A stretch of 11,965 nucleotides of DNA, from contig JAFYOF010000026.1 of NCBI GenBank assembly GCA_017560305.1, positions 1 to 11,965 on the forward strand, in the 5' to 3' direction. Source of the stretch: Alistipes sp. GTDB taxonomy: Bacteria > Bacteroidota > Bacteroidia > Bacteroidales > Rikenellaceae. Below the pieces are notes generated by a model. It did not search any database and was not told where the DNA came from. It was given only the letters and a program-made list of their open reading frames with translations. This document shows positions 1 through 7,813 of the stretch, piece by piece (the stretch's first letter is position 1; each line of letters opens with the position of its first letter). The translations under genes were made by a program, and so were the position numbers.

Positions 1-25
1 CCATCAATAAAAATAACTTCTTCAT
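1..25 (-). CDS. 5' end of a further exported protein (partial, runs off the left edge)
   Basis: The minus strand starts an open frame here that reads MKKLFLLM before the window ends. This is the positively charged start and hydrophobic run expected of a signal peptide. It lies 22 bases after the stop of the acetylesterase gene, with no terminator between them, so it is probably the next gene of the same operon. An in-frame ATG two codons upstream (first base at 31) would give MNMKKLFLLM. I prefer the internal ATG because MKK starts are usual for exported proteins in this group. Eight residues cannot show the function. Another glycosidase or surface protein would fit the context, but that is inference only. 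Confidence 0.6.
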
Positions 26-47
26 ATTCATCAGGTTTTAGTAGTTC

Positions 48-1508
48 CTATTTTACATCGTTCCAGTCATCTGTTCTAAATGGAACGGCTGGCACACCAA
101 ACAAGTTCTTAAGGTTTACCTCGCCGCACACATTGTGGAACGCATAGCGCACAGCAACAGGCTTCTTAACCTCCTTGCTCCACACCGTCACGATACTACC
201 CCACACGCGAGCATCCGCAGGGTGGAACACTCTGTCCTCGCCCGCCAACTCAAAGCCCTTAACGGGTACATTGCTCCACGGAGCAAGCCCCATCGGTGCA
301 TTCTTCAGCTTGACCTTCACCTTGCCATCCTCCAGCACCTCGTGCGACTCATACTGCGGAGCCTTCGCCTCGAAGCCCTTTCTGCCATAGGTCTGCGCCA
401 AAGCCAAAGCTGCCAGACGCTCGCCAATTTCAAACTTCTTGGGAGGGTGCAGACAGGTTGCGTCACCGAGGTCGGTAGTAGCCGCCATACCACTGTTAGG
501 GATGATATCCATTGCACGCGCCTGACACTCTACGAAGAGTGGCAAAGTGGTGTCGGTGTAAGAGTTACAATAGAAATAAGCAGGAATCTGCACATAGTAA
601 AATGGCATCTTGTTCTCCTTATCTCCCCAGTCCTCGCGCCACTGCTGCGCCATACGCGCAAGCATAACATCGTAGTGGTCGATATCGCCCAGATAGTCCA
701 GACTCTGGTAACCCAAGTTCGCCTCACCCTGATACCACAAGAAACCCTTGGCATTGTACTTTGTAACGGGGGCAATCATACCGCAATAGAGCTCCGAAGG
801 AGTCAAATGGTGCAGAGTGTGCTTATGCTGAATCTGCTCCTCGGTGGCAATCTCTCGCAAAGCATCCAACGGCATCCACGCCTCCACACGCGAGCCACCC
901 CAGCCAGCCGTAATCAGACCTATGGGATAATCCACCTCATAAGAGAGTTCGTGCGCAAAGAAGTACGCCACAGCCGAGGTCTCAGCCACACTCTGTGGTG
1001 CCGCCTCACGCCACTCACCCACGCAGTCGTCCATATTCTTATCGTACGAACGCTGCTTCTGCACGGTGAACATACGAATCTTATCCTTCATCGCGCTTGC
1101 TCGGCGGATGAAAGTCATCGAGTTCTCCACAGGCTGGTGCATATAACCCTGCACAGGCATCTCCATATTGCTCTGACCCACGCAGACCCAAACATCACCA
1201 AACATCACATTCTCAAGCGTCAGCGCCTCGCCATCGGAGATTGTGATGGTATGCTTATCGTATGAGCCCGCAGGCGTAGCGACCTTCACCGCCCAGTTAC
1301 CCTCTGCGTCACTTGTGGTGCGGATTTTATCCTTGCTCCACGACACCGAAATTGTAACCTTCTTGTTGGCATCAGCCTTACCCCAGAGGTTTGCCTCGCA
1401 ATTCTGCTGCAGCACCATATTGCTGCATAGCACCCTGGGTAAAACAATGGTAGCCGATGCGCCCCAAGCGAGGCACACGGCTACCATAGACATTATAAGT
1501 CTTTTCAT
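48..1508 (-). CDS. Exported sialate O-acetylesterase-family (SASA/SGNH) carbohydrate esterase
   Basis: This is a 486-residue exported esterase expected to remove O-acetyl groups from a glycan. Residues 1-19 form a signal peptide ending ASA before TIVLP. The N-terminal stretch PRVLCSNMVLQQ is the usual opening of Bacteroidota SASA proteins, followed by a small beta-rich region. The nucleophile motif GQSNMEMPV has its serine at position 113. The catalytic histidine block LGDATCLHPPKKFEIGERLA places His at 354. The region WGGSRVEAWMP, near residue 205, and WYQGEANLGYQ, near 260, are also typical of the family. The length is normal. The family is named for sialic acid, but many gut members deacetylate plant polysaccharides, so the substrate is open. 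The start is 11 bases after the galK stop, which indicates co-transcription. One oddity is that bacterial relatives I recall have Asp two residues before the His, where this protein has Cys352. Confidence 0.9.
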   Translation of the reverse strand: MKRLIMSMVAVCLAWGASATIVLPRVLCSNMVLQQNCEANLWGKADANKKVTISVSWSKDKIRTTSDAEGNWAVKVATPAGSYDKHTITISDGEALTLENVMFGDVWVCVGQSNMEMPVQGYMHQPVENSMTFIRRASAMKDKIRMFTVQKQRSYDKNMDDCVGEWREAAPQSVAETSAVAYFFAHELSYEVDYPIGLITAGWGGSRVEAWMPLDALREIATEEQIQHKHTLHHLTPSELYCGMIAPVTKYNAKGFLWYQGEANLGYQSLDYLGDIDHYDVMLARMAQQWREDWGDKENKMPFYYVQIPAYFYCNSYTDTTLPLFVECQARAMDIIPNSGMAATTDLGDATCLHPPKKFEIGERLAALALAQTYGRKGFEAKAPQYESHEVLEDGKVKVKLKNAPMGLAPWSNVPVKGFELAGEDRVFHPADARVWGSIVTVWSKEVKKPVAVRYAFHNVCGEVNLKNLFGVPAVPFRTDDWNDVK

Positions 1509-1519
1509 ATTAGAAAATC

Positions 1520-2665
1520 TTACATCTCAAGCTTACGAGCACCATCAGAGATAACTACATCGTAAACCTTTGGCTCGTGACCGTAAGCAGCGTTGAACTT
1601 CTCCTTTGCAGTTGCAATGAAGTTGTCATACAAATCTGCCTTCACGAGGTTGATTGTACAACCACCGAAGCCACCACCCATGATACGAGAACCTGTTACA
1701 CCGCACTCCTTAGCGATTGTAGCCAAAAGGTCGAGCTCCTCGCAGCTAACCTCGTAATCCTTTGACATACCCCAGTGAGTCTCATACATACGAGCACCAA
1801 CTGTCTCCAAGTCACCAGCCTCCAAAGCAGCACATACATCGAGTACACGCTTCTCCTCGCCGATAACATAGCGAGCACGCATATAATCCTCCTCAGAGAT
1901 CTGATCCTTGATAGCGTCCAACTGCTCCATTGTAGCACCACGCAAAGTCTCCTGACCCAAGATGCCAGCAACGCGCTCGCAAGACTCACGACGCTTGTTG
2001 TATGGAGAACCTACCAACTCGTGCTTAACAACTGAATCAACCAAAACCAAACGGTAACCGTAAGCCTCTGGATCGAATGGGAAGTAAGCGAACTCTGAAG
2101 ACAAGCAGTCCAAACGCATCAAGTTACCCTTCTTACCGTGTACTGAAGCGAACTGGTCCATAATACCGCACTTTACACCGCAGTAGTTGTGCTCTGTTGA
2201 CTGACCGATGCGAGCCAACTCGAAGCTACCGAACTTATCCTCGTTGTAGATGTGGTTCAACGCAAAAGCGAATGTTGACTCCAAAGCTGCAGATGAAGAA
2301 AGACCTGCGCCGAGAGGTACATCACCACCGAAAGCAGTGTCAAATCCCTCTACCTTACCGCCACGCTTCAAAACCTCGCGAGCAACACCGAAGATGTAGC
2401 AAGCCCAAGACTGTGCTGGCTTATCCTCCTCGTTCAAACCGAACTCAGCGTAGTCCTGCAAGTCTACTGAATATGCGCGAATCTTATCTGTACCGTTAGG
2501 CTTAATCTCTGCAACCATACCCTTGTCGATAGCACCTGGGAATACGAAACCACCGTTGTAGTCAGTGTGCTCACCGATAAGGTTGATACGACCTGGAGAT
2601 GTGTAAAGCTCACCTGTTGTGCCGAACTTCTCGGCAAATTTCTCTCTAATTAACTGAATGTCCAT
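1520..2665 (-). CDS. galK: Galactokinase
   Basis: Cytoplasmic galactokinase (381 residues, no signal peptide) phosphorylates alpha-D-galactose at C1 with ATP, the first committed step of the Leloir pathway. All three GHMP-kinase signatures are present. The galactose-binding motif GRINLIGEHTDY lies at residues 25-36. The ATP-binding loop PLGAGLSSSAAL lies at 117-128. The glycine-rich GGGFGG lies at about 330-335. The catalytic base is most likely Asp170 in CGIMDQFAS, and the C-terminus SDGARKL is typical of the family. Length is normal and no key residue is missing. It is the only clearly cytoplasmic enzyme of the operon and it identifies galactose as a product of the upstream hydrolases. galT and galE are not in the window. 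The gap to the upstream glycosidase gene is 34 bases and holds a small tandem repeat. Confidence 0.97.
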   Translation of the reverse strand: MDIQLIREKFAEKFGTTGELYTSPGRINLIGEHTDYNGGFVFPGAIDKGMVAEIKPNGTDKIRAYSVDLQDYAEFGLNEEDKPAQSWACYIFGVAREVLKRGGKVEGFDTAFGGDVPLGAGLSSSAALESTFAFALNHIYNEDKFGSFELARIGQSTEHNYCGVKCGIMDQFASVHGKKGNLMRLDCLSSEFAYFPFDPEAYGYRLVLVDSVVKHELVGSPYNKRRESCERVAGILGQETLRGATMEQLDAIKDQISEEDYMRARYVIGEEKRVLDVCAALEAGDLETVGARMYETHWGMSKDYEVSCEELDLLATIAKECGVTGSRIMGGGFGGCTINLVKADLYDNFIATAKEKFNAAYGHEPKVYDVVISDGARKLEM

Positions 2666-2682
2666 AGTTTTAAGAATTTAAG

Positions 2683-2702
2683 TTGTTTGTTATTGTTTGT
2701 TA
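2683..2702 (-). repeat. Perfect 10-bp tandem repeat in the galK leader
   Basis: On the minus strand the unit TAACAAACAA occurs twice back to back. The first copy begins with the TAA stop codon of the upstream glycosidase gene, and the rest forms the A-rich leader of galK, ending 17 bases before its start codon. The galM leader has a related sequence (5869-5881, TAACAAATAACAA on the minus strand). A-rich leaders aid translation in Bacteroidota, so this may simply be a translation-favouring leader. It is too short to call anything else. Confidence 0.6.
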
Positions 2703-4703
2703 TAGTTTTACATTGATAGTTTTACCCTGCTTGATTGTGAAAGACTGTGTCTTGCCACCCTTCTCGCTCACCTTGACGCTTAACTTGTCGCCCGCTACTC
2801 GCTTAACCTCCACATCGAAGTCGCTACCGAAAGCACGAATGTTCTTCAGCGAAGCAAACTCCCACGACGATGGAATCTCAGGCTTAAGCTCGAAGCTGCG
2901 CATACCCGTAGGACGGATACCGAACATACCCTCGGTGATGATACGGCAATAAAGTCCGCTCTCTGCCGAGAGATGACGCTGGTTGCCCTCGGGCCACGCC
3001 TCGATAGGATAAGGAACATGGTCGCCCAAAAGACGACGATTTGAGTAGTATGACAACTGCTCGGTGATGAAATCGGCATAGCCTGCTGCATAACCGCCAC
3101 GGAACGCGTACAAAGTAGAACGATCCCAGAAGGTAGTGCTACCCTGCGCTGTCAAAAGACCATCCTTTGTGTAGAGGTCACTCTTGAACATCGCGTCCAT
3201 AGTAGCATCAGCACGGTCGTAGATACCCACACACAAAGGCATACAGATCCACGAACGCAAGATGTCGTTACCCTCGTAGTAGCGATATGTCTCATAGCCC
3301 TTAACATTAGCGCCGAAGTGCGACTCGATAGCCGAGCGCATAGCCTTTGCGCGCTTCTGGTAGTCGGCAATGAGTTTTGGGCTCTTGCCAAGCTCACGAG
3401 CAAGATGCGAAGCTGAAATCAAGGCATCGTAGTAGAGCGTAGAGGTGCAGAGGTTGGCATCTCCCGCAGGGAAACGACCCTCCAGCTCATCACGGTCAGA
3501 CTTCACGACACCCTTGTCATTAATCTGACGACGAGAATACTCCAAGCACCACTCAATAAGTGGCCACAACTCCTCCGCCTCTGCCTTGTCAGCACGCGTA
3601 AGAGCGTAGCGCGCAGCACCGTATGCTATCATCGCGCCATCACCTCTATCGCCTGCGCCATTCCAGATATCATCACCCTCGGCGATGATTGAACTTGGGA
3701 TTGGACGCCACTCATCGTTCATAAAACGAGCGAAGTGACGATATGAGTTAAGCGCAGACTCGTTACCCACCTCATAACCAGTGAATGGGAAGAATGGGTT
3801 TACATACTCTGCCTGATCGTTTGCCCAGATTGCAGCATAGTAGCTCTCGCCACCAGGTGCGTGCATATAGCCGCCCTTGGTCTTGCAGATTGACTCGCTG
3901 GCACGAATCTTCGCAAAGCGGAACTCTGTGTCGATAACATCGTCTGGCGTGTCAAGCACCAGATTGTTATCCATCACATCGAGGAACGCCTGACGCTGAG
4001 CCAAAAGTTCCTTCACATCAAGATTTGATTGGCTCTGCTGCCCCATCTCAAGACCCTCAATCACCACATCAAACTCAACGCTCTCACCCTGCTTGAGGAA
4101 ATAGACACCTCCGCCCTTAACCGTTGTGAGCATTCTGTATGAACCCTTCACACCACGGCGTGGGTCGGTCAGGACCTCCTGCTCGAGCGATGGAATCTGC
4201 AGAATGTAATCCACCGAGCCAGTGTTGCGAAGCACATAGTGCTCACACATCATAGCCTGCTCCATTGTTGGGAAGATTGTTCTGTCAACCTCCAAACCAT
4301 AGGCGCCGCCACGGTGGTCCTCCACAACGCGCATACCGCCGTTAATCTCCACAAAACGGGTTGTGAACTTCAGGCGGTTATTGTTGTTGATGCGCAACTG
4401 CGCAACCACATCCAGAGCCTGGCGAATCATCAAACTGCCGTGGGTATCGTTAGGAATGCGGCGCAACATAGGGAACACCAACGAGCGGTCCAGAACAAAC
4501 TTCTGCTGCTCGTCAACACCCCAATAGAGCACCGTAGCCATCATCTTACCACTCATCTCAATATGGTCAGAGTGGGGATACTGACCCTCGGCAACCTCCA
4601 TTCTGATGGTCTTGCCATCAGGCTGAATCGTCCAGCGGTTCTGGGCAGAAGCCGCGCAGCACAAGAGTGCTGCGACAGCCATTGCCAATAATCTTTTTTT
4701 CAT
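2700..4703 (-). CDS. Exported six-hairpin ((alpha/alpha)6-barrel) glycosidase, family not assigned
   Basis: This is a 667-residue exported protein with a signal peptide at residues 1-20 (ending ASA before QNRWT). An N-terminal beta-rich domain covers about residues 21-250. A helical domain with helix-pair repeats covers about 255-590, and a short C-terminal beta segment follows to the end. This layout matches (alpha/alpha)6-barrel glycosidases such as the GH78, GH63, GH37 and GH95 groups. Acidic residues in likely active-site loops are Asp296 and Glu299 in WANDQAEY, Asp344/Asp345 in AEGDDIWNGAGDRGD, and Glu572 and Glu581 in PEGNQRHLSAESG. I do not recognise a specific CAZy family and give no substrate. 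The gene sits 5 bases after galM and 34 bases before galK, so it probably acts on the same galactose-containing glycan. An alpha-L-rhamnosidase-like or other exo-glycosidase role is possible. Confidence 0.75.
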   Translation of the reverse strand: MKKRLLAMAVAALLCCAASAQNRWTIQPDGKTIRMEVAEGQYPHSDHIEMSGKMMATVLYWGVDEQQKFVLDRSLVFPMLRRIPNDTHGSLMIRQALDVVAQLRINNNNRLKFTTRFVEINGGMRVVEDHRGGAYGLEVDRTIFPTMEQAMMCEHYVLRNTGSVDYILQIPSLEQEVLTDPRRGVKGSYRMLTTVKGGGVYFLKQGESVEFDVVIEGLEMGQQSQSNLDVKELLAQRQAFLDVMDNNLVLDTPDDVIDTEFRFAKIRASESICKTKGGYMHAPGGESYYAAIWANDQAEYVNPFFPFTGYEVGNESALNSYRHFARFMNDEWRPIPSSIIAEGDDIWNGAGDRGDGAMIAYGAARYALTRADKAEAEELWPLIEWCLEYSRRQINDKGVVKSDRDELEGRFPAGDANLCTSTLYYDALISASHLARELGKSPKLIADYQKRAKAMRSAIESHFGANVKGYETYRYYEGNDILRSWICMPLCVGIYDRADATMDAMFKSDLYTKDGLLTAQGSTTFWDRSTLYAFRGGYAAGYADFITEQLSYYSNRRLLGDHVPYPIEAWPEGNQRHLSAESGLYCRIITEGMFGIRPTGMRSFELKPEIPSSWEFASLKNIRAFGSDFDVEVKRVAGDKLSVKVSEKGGKTQSFTIKQGKTINVKL

Positions 4704-4708
4704 AAATA

Positions 4709-5851
4709 CTACTTAGTGTAGAACTTATAGATACAAGTCTGAGTATACTCCTCACCTGGGTTCAAAACTACAGATGGGAAGTTGTCGTGGTTAGGTGCAT
4801 CTGGATACTTCTGAGTCTCCAAAGCAACTGACTCACGGAATGCCAATGGCTTACCATACTTACCGTTGTAAGTGCCATCGAAGAAGTTACCGCTGTAGAA
4901 CTGGATAGCAACTTGATCAGTTGCAACATCCATACAACGACCTGAAGTTGGATCGTACAAAGTAGCAACAGTCTCAACCTGACCGTTATCCTCGCGCTCC
5001 AAAACCCAGTTCATATCGTAACCCTTACCATTGATAAGCTGCTCGTTCTCAACATCGATACGATCGCCGATAGCTGTTGGCTGGCGGAAATCGAATGGAG
5101 TGCCCTCTACTGGCAAAATCTCACCTGTTGGGATCAACGCTGCATCGGTTGGAGTGATGCGGTCAGCCTTCAAAGTCAAGACATGGTCGAGGATAGTACC
5201 GTTAGCCTCGCCCTTGAGGTTGAAGAATGAGTGGTGTGAGAGGTTACATACTGTAGGAGCGTCAGTTGTAGCTGAGTAAGTCACAACGAACTCGTTCTCT
5301 GCAGTCAAAGCATACTTCATAGTGATGTCCAGGTTACCTGGGAAACCATCCAAACCATCGGGCACTACGAGGTGCAAAGTGATAGACTCTGGCTTAACCT
5401 CCATAACATCCCATACGAGCATATCGATACCCTTCAAACCACCGTGCAATGTGTGACCATTGTTGTTGAGTGGAGTGTTGTACTCCTTGCCCTCCAATGT
5501 GAACTTACCATAGCCGATACGGTTAGCAACACGACCTACAGGAGCACCCAAGAAGCGCTCGCCAGTGTTGTTTACATAACGGTCCAAAGTCTCGTAACCG
5601 AGAACGATATCAGCCTTCTTACCCTCGCGGTCTGGAGCCCACAACGATACAACGCGACCACCGAAGTTAGTCACCTGCATTGTAAGGTCACCATTGTGCA
5701 AGGTGTAGAGGTCTACCTGCTTGCCATCAACCTCCTGCTGGAAGTTCTCTGCCTTAATCAGGTGCTCGCAGCAGCACTGCTCACCACCCTTCTTTACGCC
5801 ACAGCTTGCCAACATAGCAACAGCTGCCAACGCACACATAATCTTCTTCAT
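4709..5851 (-). CDS. galM: Lipoprotein aldose 1-epimerase (galactose mutarotase)
   Basis: This 380-residue galactose mutarotase interconverts alpha and beta anomers of galactose or glucose. The family signatures are clear: NNNGHTLHGG (His133, His136), NLSHHSFFNLKG with the likely catalytic acid His207, and ALETQKYPDAPN with the likely catalytic base Glu345. Unlike cytoplasmic GalM, it begins with a lipoprotein signal peptide whose lipobox is LASC, so Cys17 should be lipidated and the enzyme held outside the cytoplasm. The residues after Cys17 (GVKKGGEQ) are not acidic, so I see no surface-export signal and favour a periplasm-facing location. A run of three cysteines (26-28) follows the anchor, which is unusual. 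It lies between the second GH2 gene (37-base gap) and the six-hairpin glycosidase gene (5-base gap). Beta-galactose released by retaining glycosidases would need this step before galactokinase, which uses the alpha anomer. Confidence 0.95.
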   Translation of the reverse strand: MKKIMCALAAVAMLASCGVKKGGEQCCCEHLIKAENFQQEVDGKQVDLYTLHNGDLTMQVTNFGGRVVSLWAPDREGKKADIVLGYETLDRYVNNTGERFLGAPVGRVANRIGYGKFTLEGKEYNTPLNNNGHTLHGGLKGIDMLVWDVMEVKPESITLHLVVPDGLDGFPGNLDITMKYALTAENEFVVTYSATTDAPTVCNLSHHSFFNLKGEANGTILDHVLTLKADRITPTDAALIPTGEILPVEGTPFDFRQPTAIGDRIDVENEQLINGKGYDMNWVLEREDNGQVETVATLYDPTSGRCMDVATDQVAIQFYSGNFFDGTYNGKYGKPLAFRESVALETQKYPDAPNHDNFPSVVLNPGEEYTQTCIYKFYTK

Positions 5852-5888
5852 AGTTTTATTACAGTTTTTTGTTATTTGTTACTTCTCA

Positions 5889-7739
5889 CTACTCCTCTGC
5901 AGGAATCTCCATCTGGAAAATCTTGCGGATGCGCTCCATATCATACTTCACGCTACGGTCGTAGTAGTAGATACCGTTCTGCTCCTGCTCAACATCTGTA
6001 AGCTGAGTGTAGCACCAGCCCCACATATTCTTGTTGAGTGACATCAACTCACGAACCTGACCCTCAAGACGCTGGTAGAACTCCTCCTTGGTCTGTGGTG
6101 CGCTACCATAACCCCAAGCGCCATCCTTCGCTGGATTAGCCTCCATACACTTGATACCACCGAACTCATCCAATACATATGGGATTGAGCCATCGTAGCG
6201 TGGGAATGTGTAAGGATCGTTCAATACTGGGCGGTTGAAACCTACATTACCGCGCAAACGAGCCTGAATAGCTGGACCTACGACACGCATCTTGCCATTG
6301 CTGTATACATCGTTACGCAACTTCACTGGATCCTGCTCATAGCAGTGCTCTGTCCAGATGTCTGTAAGAATCTGAATACCACCTGATACTGTGTTTACAG
6401 GACGAGATGGGTCGAGCTGCTTAGTCAAAGTATAAACATCGTTTACGAAGCGTGGGTACTGACGCTCATCTGGCCAGAACTCCTCGTTGAATGGAGTCCA
6501 GGTAACGAGTGATGGGTGGTTCATATCGCGTACCACCAGGTTACGCCACTCGGTGATGAAGTTACGAGCAGCCTCCACTGCGTTTGCATCCAAACCCCAG
6601 CTTGGAGCCTCACCCCAAGTCAGGTAACCGAGCTTGTCAGCCCAGTAGTAGAAACGCTCCTCGAATACCTTCTGGTGCAAACGAGCACCATTGAAACCAG
6701 CCTGCATAGAGAGCTCGATATCCTGCTTCAAAGCAGCATCAGATGGAGCTGTCCAGATACCATCTGGATAGAAGCCCTGATCCAATACAAGACGCTGGTA
6801 ATAAGGCTCGTTGTTGAGATATATCTTGTTGCCCTCGGTGTGAATCTTACGCATACCGAAGTAAGAGTTCACCTTGTCCACAACCTGACCCTCAGCATCC
6901 TTGATGATGAACTCAACATCATACAAGAATGGAGACTCTGGGCTCCACAACTTCGCCTTCTTGATAGGCAAAGTGAAGATTGAACCAGATGCAACCTTAC
7001 CGCTCTGTGTAGCTACTACCTTCGAGCCATCCTTAACATTGATTGTGAGAGTATTAGCCGACGAGTTGCGACGCATTGTAAACTCCATGCTTACTGCGCT
7101 GCGGTCGATGTCGGTTACATACTTCACGCGTGAGATTGCTGTTGGTGCAACTGCCTCCATCCATACGGTCTGCCAGATACCTGTTGTACGAGTGTACATA
7201 CACTCGAATGGACCGTGACGCAACGACTGCTTACCAGCCGACTGCATACGAGAACGAAGGTCGCTTGATGCCGATACCACCAATGAGTGGGTGCTTCCCG
7301 CCTTTACGAACTTTGTGATGTCCACGGTGAATGAGTCCGAACCACCGAAGTGGCGATCTACGAATTTACCGTCCACATATACCTCTGACTCGTAATATAC
7401 GGCGCCAAACTGAAGCAACACATCCTTACCCTCCCAATCAGCAGGGATTGTGATATTGCGCTGATACCAGATGCAAGGGATAAACTCCTTGTGCTCTACA
7501 CCTGAGAGCTTACTCTCTGGAGCGAAAGGCACGATAATCTTGCTATCGAAACCCTTGCTGTTTCTCAAACCACGCTCCCAACCAGTCTTCACTGGGTCAA
7601 GAGTAAAGGTCCACTCTCCATTCAAATTCTGCCACGCCTCACGCTCAAGCTGTGGACGAGGATACTCCGCACGCGGAACCTGCGCCAATGCTCCGAAGCT
7701 CACCATAAGAGCCACCAAAGCAAACACCAATCTCTTCAT
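5889..7739 (-). CDS. Exported GH2-family glycosidase (second of a tandem pair)
   Basis: This is a 616-residue retaining beta-glycosidase of the GH2 fold, counted from MKRLVFALV. An upstream in-frame ATG at 7790 would add 17 residues, but they are hydrophilic, run through the 7763-7798 hairpin and would bury the signal peptide, so I start at 7739. The signal peptide is residues 1-19 (ALA before QVPRAEYPRPQ). A sugar-binding jelly-roll domain follows to about residue 195 (WYQRNITIP, GGSDSF, TRTTGIWQTVW). An Ig-like domain runs to about 290, then a TIM barrel. The likely acid/base is Glu419 in TPFNEEFW and the likely nucleophile is Glu525 in LDEFGGIKC. The protein is much shorter than LacZ-type enzymes. 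Specificity cannot be read from sequence; beta-galactosidase fits the galK/galM context, but beta-glucuronidase or another GH2 activity is possible. It is clearly paralogous to the adjacent upstream GH2 gene. Confidence 0.9.
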   Translation of the reverse strand: MKRLVFALVALMVSFGALAQVPRAEYPRPQLEREAWQNLNGEWTFTLDPVKTGWERGLRNSKGFDSKIIVPFAPESKLSGVEHKEFIPCIWYQRNITIPADWEGKDVLLQFGAVYYESEVYVDGKFVDRHFGGSDSFTVDITKFVKAGSTHSLVVSASSDLRSRMQSAGKQSLRHGPFECMYTRTTGIWQTVWMEAVAPTAISRVKYVTDIDRSAVSMEFTMRRNSSANTLTINVKDGSKVVATQSGKVASGSIFTLPIKKAKLWSPESPFLYDVEFIIKDAEGQVVDKVNSYFGMRKIHTEGNKIYLNNEPYYQRLVLDQGFYPDGIWTAPSDAALKQDIELSMQAGFNGARLHQKVFEERFYYWADKLGYLTWGEAPSWGLDANAVEAARNFITEWRNLVVRDMNHPSLVTWTPFNEEFWPDERQYPRFVNDVYTLTKQLDPSRPVNTVSGGIQILTDIWTEHCYEQDPVKLRNDVYSNGKMRVVGPAIQARLRGNVGFNRPVLNDPYTFPRYDGSIPYVLDEFGGIKCMEANPAKDGAWGYGSAPQTKEEFYQRLEGQVRELMSLNKNMWGWCYTQLTDVEQEQNGIYYYDRSVKYDMERIRKIFQMEIPAEE

Positions 7740-7762
7740 AAATCTTATACCTTTATATAATA

Positions 7763-7798
7763 ATAGGTCTGTGCGGCAAAAAGCCGACACAGACCTAT
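7763..7798 (-). promoter_or_regulatory. Strong intercistronic hairpin between the two GH2 genes
   Basis: The arms 7763-7777 and 7783-7798 pair over 15 bp with one unpaired base (7787) and a 5-base loop, which is TTTTT on the minus strand. It lies 15 bases after the stop of the first GH2 gene and 23 bases before the start of the second. On the minus strand it is followed by TATTATATAAAGG, not a real T-tract, so a full intrinsic terminator is unlikely. There is no room for a promoter after it. A partial terminator or an RNA-stabilising or processing structure, giving more of the first enzyme than of the later ones, is the simplest reading. Confidence 0.75.
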
Positions 7799-7813
7799 AG
7801 TTGTTATTAAATT

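Noticed and set aside
135..1265. A 376-codon open frame on the plus strand opposite the esterase gene
   Set aside because: It lies fully antisense to a gene with clear family motifs. Its translation is rich in His, Arg and Leu with no recognisable domain, and it has no promoter box. It is a by-product of the codon usage of the real gene.
2683..2702. The tandem repeat before galK as a promoter
   Set aside because: The minus strand of the gap contains no TTTG or TAnnTTTG element; TTTG occurs only on the plus strand, where no gene follows.
5372..6001. A 209-codon open frame on the plus strand spanning the galM to GH2 junction
   Set aside because: It is antisense to two well-supported genes and shows no domain, signal peptide or upstream signal.
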